This document shows positions 42,730-51,417 of a stretch of DNA of 64,000 nucleotides, one piece after another. Under the pieces are notes generated by a model. That model searched no databases and was not told the DNA's origin. It was given only the letters and a program-made list of their open reading frames with translations. Origin of the DNA: Streptomyces sp. AC512_CC834 (GTDB lineage Bacteria > Actinomycetota > Actinomycetes > Streptomycetales > Streptomycetaceae); NCBI RefSeq assembly GCF_019049325.1, contig NZ_JAGMUO010000029.1, positions 85,848 to 149,847 on the forward strand. Direction: 5' to 3'. Position 1 is the stretch's first letter; every line of letters starts with the position of its first letter. Both the position numbers and the translations under genes were made by a program.

Positions 42730-43521
42730 TTGTTGTACGGCGCGATGAAGGTCACCGTCGGGGGTTCGCTGAAGCTCGCCTTCCGGCCCTGGGTGGAGGG
42801 CCTGGAGCACATCCCGGCCGACGGCCCCGCCATTCTGGCGAGCAACCACCTGTCGTTCTCCGACTCGTTCTTCCTGCCCGCCGTCCTCGACCGCAAGGTC
42901 ACCTTCATCGCCAAGGCCGAGTACTTCAACACCCCCGGGGTCAAGGGCAGGCTGACCGCCGCCTTCTTCAAGGGCGTCGGCCAGCTCCCGGTGGACCGCT
43001 CCGGCGCGCGCGGCGCGGGGGAGGCCGCCATCAGGAGCGCCACAGAGGTTCTCGAGCGCGGCGAGCTGTTCGGCATCTACCCCGAGGGCACGCGCTCCCC
43101 GGACGGCCGCCTCTACCGCGGCAAGCCGGGCGGCCTCGCGCGCGTGGCGCTCGCCACCGGCGCGCCCGTCATCCCGGTCGCCATGATCGACACCGAGAAG
43201 ATCCAGCCGCCCGGGCAGGTGATGCCGAAACTGATGCGGCCCGGCATCCGCATCGGCAAGCCGCTGGACTTCGCCCGCTACCAGGGCATGGAGCACGACC
43301 GCTTCGTGCTCCGCGCGGTGACCGACGAGGTCATGTACGAGATCATGAAGCTCTCCGGCCAGGAGTACGTCGACATGTACGCGACCGCCATGAAGCGGCA
43401 GCTCGCGGAGGCGGCGAAGGCCGAGAAGGAGGCGGGCAAGGCGGCGAAGGCCGCCCTCGCCCAGGCCGAGAAGGAACAGGCAGAGAAGGAACAGGCAGAG
43501 ATGGAACAGGCCGGGCCCTAG
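42730..43521 (+). CDS. 1-acyl-sn-glycerol-3-phosphate acyltransferase (PlsC type)
   Basis: Adds an acyl chain to lysophosphatidate or a related acceptor at the membrane. 263 residues with ASNHLSFSDSFFLP (HX4D), FIAKAEYFNTPGVKG, YPEGTRSPDGRLYRGKPG and a C-terminal EYVDMYA close to Rv2182c as recalled. The C-terminal 35 residues are a Lys/Glu/Ala-rich helix with QAEKEQ repeats not found in shorter homologues. Start is a TTG at 42730, seven bases after AGGAGG; the next codon is also TTG, and an ATG lies five codons on. Confidence 0.9.
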   Translation: MLYGAMKVTVGGSLKLAFRPWVEGLEHIPADGPAILASNHLSFSDSFFLPAVLDRKVTFIAKAEYFNTPGVKGRLTAAFFKGVGQLPVDRSGARGAGEAAIRSATEVLERGELFGIYPEGTRSPDGRLYRGKPGGLARVALATGAPVIPVAMIDTEKIQPPGQVMPKLMRPGIRIGKPLDFARYQGMEHDRFVLRAVTDEVMYEIMKLSGQEYVDMYATAMKRQLAEAAKAEKEAGKAAKAALAQAEKEQAEKEQAEMEQAGP

Positions 43522-43582
43522 TCGGGACGCGGGACGCGGGACGCCGGTACGCCGGGGCCGGTACCCGGGGGGAGGGGGGAAC

Positions 43583-44824
43583 ATGGCCAGGCGCGAGCGG
43601 GTCATGAGGATGTCGGTCGAGCAGCCGCTGTGGCGCGCGCTCGCCGGCTACCGCGTGCTCACCATGCTGTACGCGATCGGCTTCTTCGCCACCGCCTACT
43701 CCGGCTTCGCCCGCCCCTGGCTCGCCGTCGCCTACTACGCCGTCCTCTTCGTCTGGACCCTGGCCACCCTCCCCAAGGTCACGAACGCCGCGAGCTGCAC
43801 CAAGCGGTTCCTCGCCGCCGACCTCACCGTCGCGCTGACCGGCATCCTGCTCACGCCCTTCGCCGACGCGCACGAGCGCGTCATGGACGGCGGCCCGACC
43901 CTGCCGTCGATATGGACCGCCGGCTCCGTCCTGGCCTTCGCCGTCAAGGGCGGCTGGCGCTGGGCCGCCGTCGCCTCCACCCTCGTCGCCGTCGCCAACC
44001 TCGTCGAACGCGGCACCCCGGCCCGCGACACCGTCCACAACGTGATCCTCGTCTGGGTCGCCTCCATCGCCATCGGCTACGTCGTCGAGGTCGCCCGCGC
44101 CTCCGAGCGCACCCTCGCGCGCGCCCTGGAGATCGAGGCGGCGACCAGGGAACGGGAGCGGCTGGCCCGGGACATCCACGACAGCGTGCTCCAGGTGCTC
44201 GCGATGGTGCAGCGGCGCGGCGCCGTCATCGGCGGTGAGGCCGCCGAGCTGGGCCGGATGGCGGGCGAGCAGGAAGTGGCGCTGCGCACGCTGGTCTCCG
44301 GCGGTCTGGTGCCCGTCTCCCGCGTGTCGGAGGACGCCGCCGACGGCGCGGTCGTACGGGCGGTGGAGGAGTCGGAAGGGGAGGAAGCCGACGGTCCCGT
44401 CGATCTGCGCGCGCTGCTCGCCCCGTACGCCGCCTCTCTGGTGAACCTCGCCGAGCCGGGCGCCCCGGTGCTCCTGGCCCCGGTCGCCGCGCGGGAACTG
44501 GCGGCCGCCGTGGGGGCCGCCCTGGACAATGTGCGCAAGCACGTCGGTGAGCACGCGCGCGCGTGGATCCTGGTCGAGGACGAGCCGGACGAGGTGATCG
44601 TCACCGTCCGCGACGAGGGCCCCGGCATCCCGAAGGGGCGGCTCGCCGAGGCCGAGGGCGAGGGACGACTCGGCGTGGCCCTGTCGATCCGGGGCCGGCT
44701 GCGCGAACTCGGCGGCACGGCCGAGCTGATCTCGGTGCCCGGACAGGGCACGGAGGTCGAACTGAGGGCACCGAAACAACCGGCGGCGGCGCCGCGTGGG
44801 GGAAAGGCAGCGGACCATGAGTGA
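43583..44824 (+). CDS. macS: Sensor histidine kinase MacS
   Basis: 413-residue NarX/DesK-type kinase. The N-terminal membrane domain (about 20-165) has five or six helices. A HisKA_3 dimerisation helix carries RLARDIHDSVLQVLAMVQRRG, and a HATPase region has ALDNVRKH, DEGPGIP and GRLGVALSIRGR. The order macS-macR next to pfkA matches S. coelicolor MacRS (SCO2120-2121), reported to affect morphology and actinorhodin; I rely on memory for that. The stop codon lies in the first copy of a 13-bp duplication shared with the macR start. Confidence 0.9.
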   Translation: MARRERVMRMSVEQPLWRALAGYRVLTMLYAIGFFATAYSGFARPWLAVAYYAVLFVWTLATLPKVTNAASCTKRFLAADLTVALTGILLTPFADAHERVMDGGPTLPSIWTAGSVLAFAVKGGWRWAAVASTLVAVANLVERGTPARDTVHNVILVWVASIAIGYVVEVARASERTLARALEIEAATRERERLARDIHDSVLQVLAMVQRRGAVIGGEAAELGRMAGEQEVALRTLVSGGLVPVSRVSEDAADGAVVRAVEESEGEEADGPVDLRALLAPYAASLVNLAEPGAPVLLAPVAARELAAAVGAALDNVRKHVGEHARAWILVEDEPDEVIVTVRDEGPGIPKGRLAEAEGEGRLGVALSIRGRLRELGGTAELISVPGQGTEVELRAPKQPAAAPRGGKAADHE

Positions 44825-44842
44825 ACGACATGAGTGAACGAC
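44817..44842. repeat. 13-bp tandem duplication at the macS/macR junction
   Basis: atgagtgaacgac occurs twice head to tail (44817-44829, 44830-44842). The first copy contains the macS stop, the second the macR ATG. Confidence 0.9.
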
Positions 44843-45507
44843 AGGACCCGATCAGGGTCATGGTGGTCGACGACCACCCGATGTGGCGCGACGCCGTCGC
44901 CCGGGACCTGGCCGAGTCCGGCTTCGACGTGGTCGCCACCGCGAGCGACGGCGACCAGGCGGTGCGCCGCGCCCGCGCCGCCGCACCCCACGTCCTCGTG
45001 CTCGACCTCAACCTGCCCGGCAAGCCCGGCGTCCAGGTCTGCAAGGAGGTCGTCGGCGCCGACCCGAAGCTGCGCGTCCTCGTGCTCTCGGCCAGCGGGG
45101 AGCACGCCGACGTGCTGGAGGCCGTGAAGTCCGGCGCGACCGGATACCTGCTGAAGTCGGCCTCCACCGACGAACTGCGCGACGCGGTGCGCCGCACGGC
45201 CGTCGGCGACCCGGTCTTCACCCCGGGTCTGGCCGGACTGGTCCTCGGCGAGTACCGGCGCCTCGCCTCCGAACCCGCCCCGGCCGCGGGCACCGACGAA
45301 CCCGGGGCACCCCGGCTCACCGACCGGGAGACCGAGGTGCTGCGCCTGGTCGCCAAGGGCCTGAGCTACAAGCAGATCGCCGAACGCCTCGTCATCTCCC
45401 ACCGCACCGTGCAGAACCACGTCCAGAACACCCTGGGCAAGCTCCAACTGCACAACCGGGTGGAACTGGTGCGGTACGCGATAGAACGGGGTCTGGACGA
45501 CGCCTGA
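44830..45507 (+). CDS. macR: LuxR/NarL-family response regulator MacR
   Basis: 225 residues. The receiver domain has VMVVDDHPMWRDAV, phospho-acceptor in VLVLDLNLPGKPG and the Lys in YLLKSAS. The C-terminal LuxR helix-turn-helix (about 160-222) has LTDRETEVLRLVAKGLSYKQIAERL and VISHRTVQNHVQNTLGKLQ. Cognate partner of MacS. I use the ATG at 44830 in the second repeat copy; a GTG at 44821 is in frame three codons earlier. The ancestral arrangement was probably an ATGA overlap with macS, now changed by the duplication. Confidence 0.93.
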   Translation: MSERQDPIRVMVVDDHPMWRDAVARDLAESGFDVVATASDGDQAVRRARAAAPHVLVLDLNLPGKPGVQVCKEVVGADPKLRVLVLSASGEHADVLEAVKSGATGYLLKSASTDELRDAVRRTAVGDPVFTPGLAGLVLGEYRRLASEPAPAAGTDEPGAPRLTDRETEVLRLVAKGLSYKQIAERLVISHRTVQNHVQNTLGKLQLHNRVELVRYAIERGLDDA

Positions 45508-45565
45508 CCCCGCGCGGGACAGTGGCAGTGGCCTGAACCACCCACTGTGGCAAGGGGATTACGCG

Positions 45566-46594
45566 ATGAAGGTCGGAGTACTGACCGGAGGCGGTGACTG
45601 CCCCGGGCTCAACGCCGTCATCCGGGCCGTCGTCCGCAAGGGCGTACAGGAGTACGGCTACGAGTTCACCGGCTTCCGGGACGGCTGGCGCGGCCCCCTG
45701 GAGGGCGACACCGTCCCGCTCGACATCCCGGCCGTCCGCGGCATCCTGCCCCGCGGCGGCACCATCCTCGGCTCCTCCCGCACCAATCCGCTCCAGCAGG
45801 AGCACGGCATCGGGCGCATCAAGGAGAACCTCGCGGCGCTCGACGTCGAGGCGCTCATCACCATAGGCGGCGAGGACACCCTCGGCGTCGCCACCCGGCT
45901 CGCCGACGAGTACGGCGTGCCCTGCGTCGGCGTTCCCAAGACAATCGACAACGACCTGTCCGCCACCGACTACACCTTCGGCTTCGACACCGCGGTCGGC
46001 ATCGCCACCGAGGCCATCGACCGGCTGCACACCACCGCCGAGTCCCACATGCGCGTCCTGGTCGTCGAGGTCATGGGCCGGCACTCCGGCTGGATCGCCC
46101 TGCACTCCGGCCTGGCCGGCGGCGCCAACGTCATCCTCATCCCCGAGCAGCGCTTCGACGTCGAGCAGGTGTGCTCCTGGGTGACCTCCCGCTTCCGGGC
46201 GTCCTACGCCCCGATCGTGGTCGTCGCCGAGGGGGCGATGCCACGCGACGGCGACATGGTGCTCAAGGACGAGTCCCTGGACTCCTACGGGCACGTCCGG
46301 CTGTCCGGGGTCGGCGAATGGCTGGCCAAGCAGATCGAGAAACGCACCGGCAAGGAGGCCCGCACCACCGTCCTCGGCCACGTCCAGCGCGGCGGCACGC
46401 CCAGTGCCTTCGACCGCTGGCTCGCCACCCGCTTCGGACTGCACGCCATCGACTGCGTGCGCGACGGGGACTTCGGCAAGATGGTCGCCCTGCGCGGCAC
46501 GGACATCGTCCGCGTCCCGATCGCCGACGCCACGGCCCGGCTGAAGACGGTCGACCCGGCGCTGTACGAGGAGGTCGGCGTCTTCTTCGGCTGA
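45566..46594 (+). CDS. pfkA: 6-phosphofructokinase
   Basis: Phosphorylates fructose 6-phosphate in glycolysis. 342 residues of the actinobacterial group III type, with GVLTGGGDCPGLNAVIRAVV, TIGGEDTLGVATRLADEY, catalytic PKTIDNDLSATDYTFGFDTA and MGRHSGWIALHSGLAGGA. The nucleotide-site residues GGED differ from the GGDGS of E. coli PfkA. This group includes ATP-dependent enzymes in Streptomyces, so ATP is the likely donor but not certain. AAGGGG precedes the ATG. Confidence 0.94.
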   Translation: MKVGVLTGGGDCPGLNAVIRAVVRKGVQEYGYEFTGFRDGWRGPLEGDTVPLDIPAVRGILPRGGTILGSSRTNPLQQEHGIGRIKENLAALDVEALITIGGEDTLGVATRLADEYGVPCVGVPKTIDNDLSATDYTFGFDTAVGIATEAIDRLHTTAESHMRVLVVEVMGRHSGWIALHSGLAGGANVILIPEQRFDVEQVCSWVTSRFRASYAPIVVVAEGAMPRDGDMVLKDESLDSYGHVRLSGVGEWLAKQIEKRTGKEARTTVLGHVQRGGTPSAFDRWLATRFGLHAIDCVRDGDFGKMVALRGTDIVRVPIADATARLKTVDPALYEEVGVFFG

Positions 46595-46666
46595 CCGGCC
46601 GCCGACCGGCGACGGTGGGCCGAGGGCCGTATATTCGGCCCGGAGCCCACCGGAACGGGAGCGGTC

Positions 46667-47662
46667 ATGGAGATCCTTGCCTTCGGCGTCCAGGCCGACG
46701 AGAAGCCCCTGATCGAGCGGGCCTTCCGCGACCTCGAGGACATCCGCTGCCTGGACGTCTTCCTCAACGAGGACACCGCTCCCATCGCGGCAGGACACGA
46801 GATCGTCTCCACCTCCGTCAACGCCGACCTCGGCGCGGCGGTCCTGGAGATCCTCGCGGCCGGCGGCATCCGGATGGTGGCCCAGCGCTCCACCGGCTTC
46901 AACAACGTCGACCTCGAGGCGGCCGAGCGGCTCGGCATGACCGTCGCCCGGGTCTCGTACTACTCGCCGTACTCGGTCGCCGAGTTCGCCTGGGCCCTCG
47001 CCATGGCCGTCAACCGGCGGATCGTGCGGGCCTCCATCCGCACCCGTGACTTCGACTTCCGACTGCACGGCCTGATGGGCCGGGACCTGCACGGCCGCAC
47101 CGCCGGCGTCCTCGGCACCGGCAAGATCGGCGAGGCCTTCGCCCGGATCGCCCACGGCTTCGGCATGCGGCTGCTCGGCTGGGACGTCGCCGAGAACCCG
47201 GCCTGCGCGGAGCTGGGCATGCGCTACGTCCCGAAGGAGGAGCTGTTCGCCCGCTCCGACCTGATCACCCTGCACGTCCCGCTGATGGCCGAGACCCGGC
47301 ACCTGATCGACGCGTCCGCCCTGAAGGCGATGCGCGACGACGCCATCCTGGTCAACTCCAGCCGCGGCGGCCTGATCGACAGCGCCGCGCTCGTCGGCGA
47401 ACTGCGCGCGGGCCGCTTCACGGGCGTCGGCCTGGACGTGTACGAGGCGGAGGCGGGCCTGTTCTACCTCGACAAGTCCCTGGAGGCCGTCGAGGACGAC
47501 ACCCTGGCCCGCCTCGTCACCTTCCCGAACGTGCTGGTCACCTCCCACCAGGCGTACTACACCGAGGACGCCGTCGGCCAGATCGTCGACGCGACGGCGC
47601 GCAACGTCCTCGACTACCGGGAGGGCCGCCGCTCGGAGAACGTGCTCGTCCCGCGCAGTTGA
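46667..47662 (+). CDS. D-2-hydroxyacid dehydrogenase (LdhA type)
   Basis: 331 residues of the NAD-dependent D-isomer 2-hydroxyacid dehydrogenase family. It has the nucleotide motif GVLGTGKIGEAFARIAHGFG, catalytic Arg in NSSRGGLIDSAAL, Glu in LDVYEAEAGLF and His in VTSHQAYYTEDA. The closest pattern is fermentative D-lactate dehydrogenase. Next to pfkA it could dispose of pyruvate under low oxygen. The ATG follows gggagcgg. Its last 49 bases overlap the opposing trpEG gene end. Confidence 0.92.
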   Translation: MEILAFGVQADEKPLIERAFRDLEDIRCLDVFLNEDTAPIAAGHEIVSTSVNADLGAAVLEILAAGGIRMVAQRSTGFNNVDLEAAERLGMTVARVSYYSPYSVAEFAWALAMAVNRRIVRASIRTRDFDFRLHGLMGRDLHGRTAGVLGTGKIGEAFARIAHGFGMRLLGWDVAENPACAELGMRYVPKEELFARSDLITLHVPLMAETRHLIDASALKAMRDDAILVNSSRGGLIDSAALVGELRAGRFTGVGLDVYEAEAGLFYLDKSLEAVEDDTLARLVTFPNVLVTSHQAYYTEDAVGQIVDATARNVLDYREGRRSENVLVPRS

Positions 47663-49542
47663 CCGGTCAGCTCCCGCACGATCGCCGCACCGTTCAGCGT
47701 CAGCACCGACTCCGGGTGGAACTGCACGCCGGCGAAGCCGCCGCCGCGCAGCGCGTGCACCTCGCCGCCCGCCGAGCGGCTCACCTCGATGCCGTGCGCG
47801 GCCAGCTCGGCGGCCGCCGCGTCGTCGCAGCGCGCGGTGAAGCTGTTGTAGAAGCCGACCGTCTCCCGCCGCCCGAACAGGTCGATCTCCGTCTGCGCGC
47901 CCTGGTACGGCACCTCCTTGCGGACGATGTCCAGGCCCAGCTCCGCCGCGATCAGCTCGTGCCCGAGGCAGACACCGAGGACGCCGTGCCGGTTCGCCCC
48001 GATCACCTCGGCGGTCAGGGCGCGCAGGAAGCGCATCTTCGGGTCGGCCGGGTCGCCCGGATCACCCGGTCCCGGCCCCAGCACCACCGGGCCCTCGTGC
48101 CCGAGCACCGCCTCGCGCAGCCCCGGCTCGTCGTACCGCCGCACACTCACCGTGAGCCCCGACGAGCGCAGCACGTGCGCGAGCATCGCCGTGAAGGTGT
48201 CCTCCGCGTCGACGACCAGGGCGTGCCCGGTGAGCGCGGCCGACGGCTCCTGCATCCGCAGCCAGAACGGGGCCAGCGAGGCGCGCCGCCCGTCCAGCGC
48301 CGCCCGCACCCGGGGGTCGTCGGCCAGCCCCGGCCGCTCGGCCTCCCCGCGCGGGCGGGAGGGACGTACGCCCAGCGCCGCCAGTACTCCGGCCGCCTTG
48401 GCGTGGGTCTCGGCGACCTCGCCCGCCGGGTCGGAGCCGCGCACCAGCGTCGCGCCGACCGGCACCCGCAGCCGCCCCTGTGCGTCGATGTCGGCGGTGC
48501 GGATCAGGATGGGGGAGTCGAGGGTCTGCGGGCCGGCGGGCCGCCCCGGTCCGGCACCCGGGTCCCGCCCGAGCAGGGCCAGCGCGCCCGCGTAGTAGCC
48601 CCGCCCCCCGGCCTCGTGCCGCTCGATGACCCGGCAGGCGTTCTGCACCGGCGATCCGGTGACCGTCGCCGCGAACATCGTCTCCCGCAGCACCTCCCGC
48701 ACGTCCAGCGAGGAGCGGCCGCGCAGCTCGTACTCGGTGTGCGCGAGGTGCGCCATCTCCTTCAGCCGCGGCCCGACGACCACACCGCCCATGTCGCCGA
48801 CGGTGCACATCATCTTCAGCTCCTCGTCGACGACCATCGAGAGCTCCTCGATCTCCTTGCCGTCGGCGAGGAAACCGAGCAGGTGCTCGGGGGTCGGCCC
48901 CTCGGCGGGGTAGCGGTAGGTCCCGCTGATCGGGTTCATCACGACCGTGCCCCCGGACATGCGCACATGCACCTCCGGACTGGCCCCGACCAGCGTCCGG
49001 TCCCCGGTGTGCACGACGAACGTCCAGTACGCGCCCCGCTCGCCCTCGAGCAGCCGCCGGAACAGGGCCAGCGCGTCGGCCCGCCCGAACCCCGGGATCC
49101 GGCCCTCGTACGTCCGCCGGATCACGAAGTTGGCGCCCTCGCCCCGCCCGATCTCCTCCTCGAGCACCCGCCCGACGATCCGCGCGTACTCCTCGTCGCC
49201 GACGTCGAAGCCGCCGCCCTCGACCCGGACTTCGTGGGCGGGCAACTGCGCGAGCGCCTCGGCGAGCGGGACGTCGTAGCGCTCCTCGGGGGTGAGTACC
49301 AGCAGGGGCGTGCCGTCGTCGCGGACGTCGAAGCCGCGCTCGCGGATCTGCCGGAAGGGGACGAGGGCCAGCCCCTCGTCGGGCAGGTCCGCGAGTCTGT
49401 CGTGCTCCGCGACCGGGCCGAGCAGCAGTTCCACGACGTCGTGGTCGTGGCCCGGGGTGCGGCGGCGGAGCAGGGCGAAGGGGCGGGGGTCGGCCAGGAG
49501 GCCGTCGAGCGGTGTCGTGGATGCTGTCACGAGCGGAGTCAT
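47614..49542 (-). CDS. trpE: Anthranilate synthase, fused TrpE-TrpG
   Basis: Converts chorismate and glutamine to anthranilate. 642 residues: chorismate-binding TrpE-like part (about 90-400; NPISGTYRYPAEG, ELSMVVDEELKMMCTVGDMGG, MFAATVTGSPVQNACRVI) fused to a class I glutamine amidotransferase (about 440-630; GVCLGHELIAAELG with the catalytic Cys, GVQFHPESVLT with His-x-Glu). A leader peptide with three consecutive Trp codons and an attenuator precede it, showing tryptophan control and supporting a primary-metabolism role over phenazine PhzE-type chemistry. Start ATG at 49542. The feature that diverges from it encodes DAHP synthase. Confidence 0.95.
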   Translation of the reverse strand: MTPLVTASTTPLDGLLADPRPFALLRRRTPGHDHDVVELLLGPVAEHDRLADLPDEGLALVPFRQIRERGFDVRDDGTPLLVLTPEERYDVPLAEALAQLPAHEVRVEGGGFDVGDEEYARIVGRVLEEEIGRGEGANFVIRRTYEGRIPGFGRADALALFRRLLEGERGAYWTFVVHTGDRTLVGASPEVHVRMSGGTVVMNPISGTYRYPAEGPTPEHLLGFLADGKEIEELSMVVDEELKMMCTVGDMGGVVVGPRLKEMAHLAHTEYELRGRSSLDVREVLRETMFAATVTGSPVQNACRVIERHEAGGRGYYAGALALLGRDPGAGPGRPAGPQTLDSPILIRTADIDAQGRLRVPVGATLVRGSDPAGEVAETHAKAAGVLAALGVRPSRPRGEAERPGLADDPRVRAALDGRRASLAPFWLRMQEPSAALTGHALVVDAEDTFTAMLAHVLRSSGLTVSVRRYDEPGLREAVLGHEGPVVLGPGPGDPGDPADPKMRFLRALTAEVIGANRHGVLGVCLGHELIAAELGLDIVRKEVPYQGAQTEIDLFGRRETVGFYNSFTARCDDAAAAELAAHGIEVSRSAGGEVHALRGGGFAGVQFHPESVLTLNGAAIVRELTGQLRGTSTFSERRPSR

Positions 49543-49609
49543 GTGTGGTGTCCCTCTCGTCTCTCGTCGAGACTCTCGGTGAGAGGGACGGTCCCGGTCG
49601 CGAAAACAC

Positions 49610-49636
49610 CGAAGGCCGCCCCTCGGGCGGCCTTCG
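49610..49636 (-). terminator. trp attenuator terminator
   Basis: 12-bp perfect stem (49610-49621 with 49625-49636) and a 3-nt loop. On the - strand it is followed by gtgttttcgc, giving a short T run. It lies between the leader peptide stop and trpEG. The leader tail contains ggcggcc, complementary to the terminator arm ggccgcc, allowing an alternative antiterminator fold. Confidence 0.85.
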
Positions 49637-49658
49637 CGAAGTCTTGCGTTACGCGCAG

Positions 49659-49715
49659 TCAGTGGGCCGCCGGACGAGCGGTCCACCACCAGTTCTGGAT
49701 CGAGTGCGCGAACAT
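49659..49715 (-). CDS. trpL: trp leader peptide
   Basis: 18-codon reading frame MFAHSIQNWWWTARPAAH with three adjacent tryptophan codons, 117 bp upstream of trpEG. Ribosome stalling at the WWW run when charged tRNA-Trp is scarce would favour antitermination. A -10-like TAGGGT on the - strand (49723-49728) ends seven bases before the ATG, so the transcript is probably leaderless. Streptomyces trpE leaders with three Trp codons are known from S. venezuelae. Confidence 0.93.
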   Translation of the reverse strand: MFAHSIQNWWWTARPAAH

Positions 49716-49855
49716 GCCGCAGACCCTAACGCATCCGCGCACGGCGCCGCGGCACATCCCGGGATGCGGGACTCGGGACCGTGTGGGCCCCGGGGTCCCG
49801 TCTCACCTGTCGAGCCACGCGAAAACCGCGTGACACGACCCCGTAGTGTTGAGGG

Positions 49856-51208
49856 GTGACCGTGAACGCTAAGACCAGCGCGAGCGCTGGCAACACCTGG
49901 CGAGACCTGCCCGCGGCGCAGCAGCCCGAGTACCCCAACCTTGAGGCTCTGCGCGCAGTGATCGCGGACCTCGAGTCGTATCCGCCGCTCGTCTTCGCGG
50001 GCGAGTGCGACCAGCTGCGTGCCCGGATGGCGGCCGTCGCCAAGGGAGAGGCGTTCCTCCTCCAGGGCGGTGACTGCGCCGAGGCCTTCGACGGCGTGTC
50101 CGCGGACCACATCCGCAGCAAGCTCAAGACACTCCTCCAAATGGGCGCCGTCCTCACCTACGCCGCGTCCGTGCCCGTGGTGAAGGTCGGCCGGATCGCC
50201 GGCCAGTACTCCAAGCCGCGCTCCAAGCCGACCGAGACCCGCGACGGGGTGACGCTGCCGACCTACCGCGGCGACTCCGTCAACGGCTTCGACTTCACCG
50301 AAGAGGCCCGGATCCCGGACCCCGAGCGGCTCAAGCGCATGTACCACGCCTCGGCCTCCACGCTGAACCTGGTGCGCGCCTTCACCACCGGCGGCTACGC
50401 GGACCTGCGACAGGTGCACGCCTGGAACCAGGACTTCGTGAAGTCCTCCCCCTCCGGCCAGCGCTACGAGCAGCTCGCCCGGGAGATCGACAACGCGCTG
50501 AACTTCATGCGGGCCTGCGGGACGGACCCGGCCGAGTTCCAGACGGTCGAGTTCTTCTCCTCGCACGAGGCGCTGCTGCTCGACTACGAGTCGGCCCTCA
50601 CCCGCGTCGACTCGCGCACCGGGCAGCTCTACGACGTCTCCGGGCACATGGTGTGGATCGGCGAGCGCACCCGGCAGCCGGACCACGCGCACATCGAGTT
50701 CGCCTCGCGGATCCGCAACCCGATCGGCATCAAGCTCGGCCCGAACACCACGGCCGAGGAGGCGCTGCAGTACATCGAGCGCCTCGACCCCGAGCGCGAG
50801 CCCGGCCGGCTGACGTTCATCGTCCGCATGGGCGCGGACAAGATCCGCGACCGGCTCCCGGAGCTGGTGGAGAAGGTCACCGCGTCCGGCGCCACCGTCG
50901 CCTGGATCACCGACCCGATGCACGGCAACACCTACGAGGCGGCCTCCGGTCACAAGACCCGCCGTTTCGACGACGTACTCGACGAGGTCAAGGGCTTCTT
51001 CGAGGTCCACAAGTCGCTCGGCACCCACCCGGGCGGCATCCACGTGGAGCTGACCGGTGACGACGTCACCGAGTGCGTGGGCGGCGGCGACGAGATCTTC
51101 GTCGACGACCTGCACCAGCGCTACGAGACGGCCTGCGACCCGCGGCTCAACCGCAGCCAGTCGCTCGACCTGGCGTTCCTGGTGGCGGAGATGTACCGGG
51201 ACCAGTGA
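49856..51208 (+). CDS. aroH: Class II (plant-type) DAHP synthase
   Basis: First step of the shikimate pathway: phosphoenolpyruvate plus erythrose 4-phosphate to DAHP. 450 residues of the type II family with FLLQGGDCAEAFDGVSADHIR, RIAGQYSKPRSKPTE, and DPMHGNTYEAASGHKTRRFDDVLDEVKGF, including the metal ligands. A TAGTGT box (49844-49849) lies six bases before this GTG, suggesting a leaderless mRNA. A second GTG at 49862 has gaggg at Shine-Dalgarno spacing and is a real alternative. Divergent from the trp leader, so the aromatic entry and tryptophan branch genes share a 140-bp control region. Confidence 0.95.
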   Translation: MTVNAKTSASAGNTWRDLPAAQQPEYPNLEALRAVIADLESYPPLVFAGECDQLRARMAAVAKGEAFLLQGGDCAEAFDGVSADHIRSKLKTLLQMGAVLTYAASVPVVKVGRIAGQYSKPRSKPTETRDGVTLPTYRGDSVNGFDFTEEARIPDPERLKRMYHASASTLNLVRAFTTGGYADLRQVHAWNQDFVKSSPSGQRYEQLAREIDNALNFMRACGTDPAEFQTVEFFSSHEALLLDYESALTRVDSRTGQLYDVSGHMVWIGERTRQPDHAHIEFASRIRNPIGIKLGPNTTAEEALQYIERLDPEREPGRLTFIVRMGADKIRDRLPELVEKVTASGATVAWITDPMHGNTYEAASGHKTRRFDDVLDEVKGFFEVHKSLGTHPGGIHVELTGDDVTECVGGGDEIFVDDLHQRYETACDPRLNRSQSLDLAFLVAEMYRDQ

Positions 51209-51257
51209 CGGTCCGCCCCGGGCGGGCGGGTGTCGCCCCTCGACGGGCGGGTGAAAT

Positions 51258-51287
51258 GGGGCGCGGGTCACACGGGATCCGCGCCCC
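51258..51287 (+). terminator. Hairpin terminator after aroH
   Basis: Arms ggggcgcgg (51258-51266) and ccgcgcccc (51279-51287) with a 12-nt loop, followed by tcccactttt. It separates aroH from the iron-regulated bfd gene. Confidence 0.75.
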
Positions 51288-51320
51288 TCCCACTTTTGCC
51301 GACCTGGCGTGATGGGTAAG

Positions 51321-51339
51321 GTTAGGTTTGCCTCACCGA
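51321..51339. promoter_or_regulatory. Iron box (DmdR/IdeR-type operator) upstream of bfd
   Basis: gttaggtttgcctcaccga fits the actinobacterial iron-box consensus TTAGGTTAGGCTCACCTAA at most positions. It lies about 80 bp upstream of bfd, so bfd should be repressed by the iron-loaded regulator and induced by iron shortage. Confidence 0.75.
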
Positions 51340-51417
51340 TCAGTCGGGCCCTCCGGTCGTCGGTACGGCACGACCTTGTACCGCACGACCTTGTACCCCG
51401 CCCGGGAGGTGAACCGC

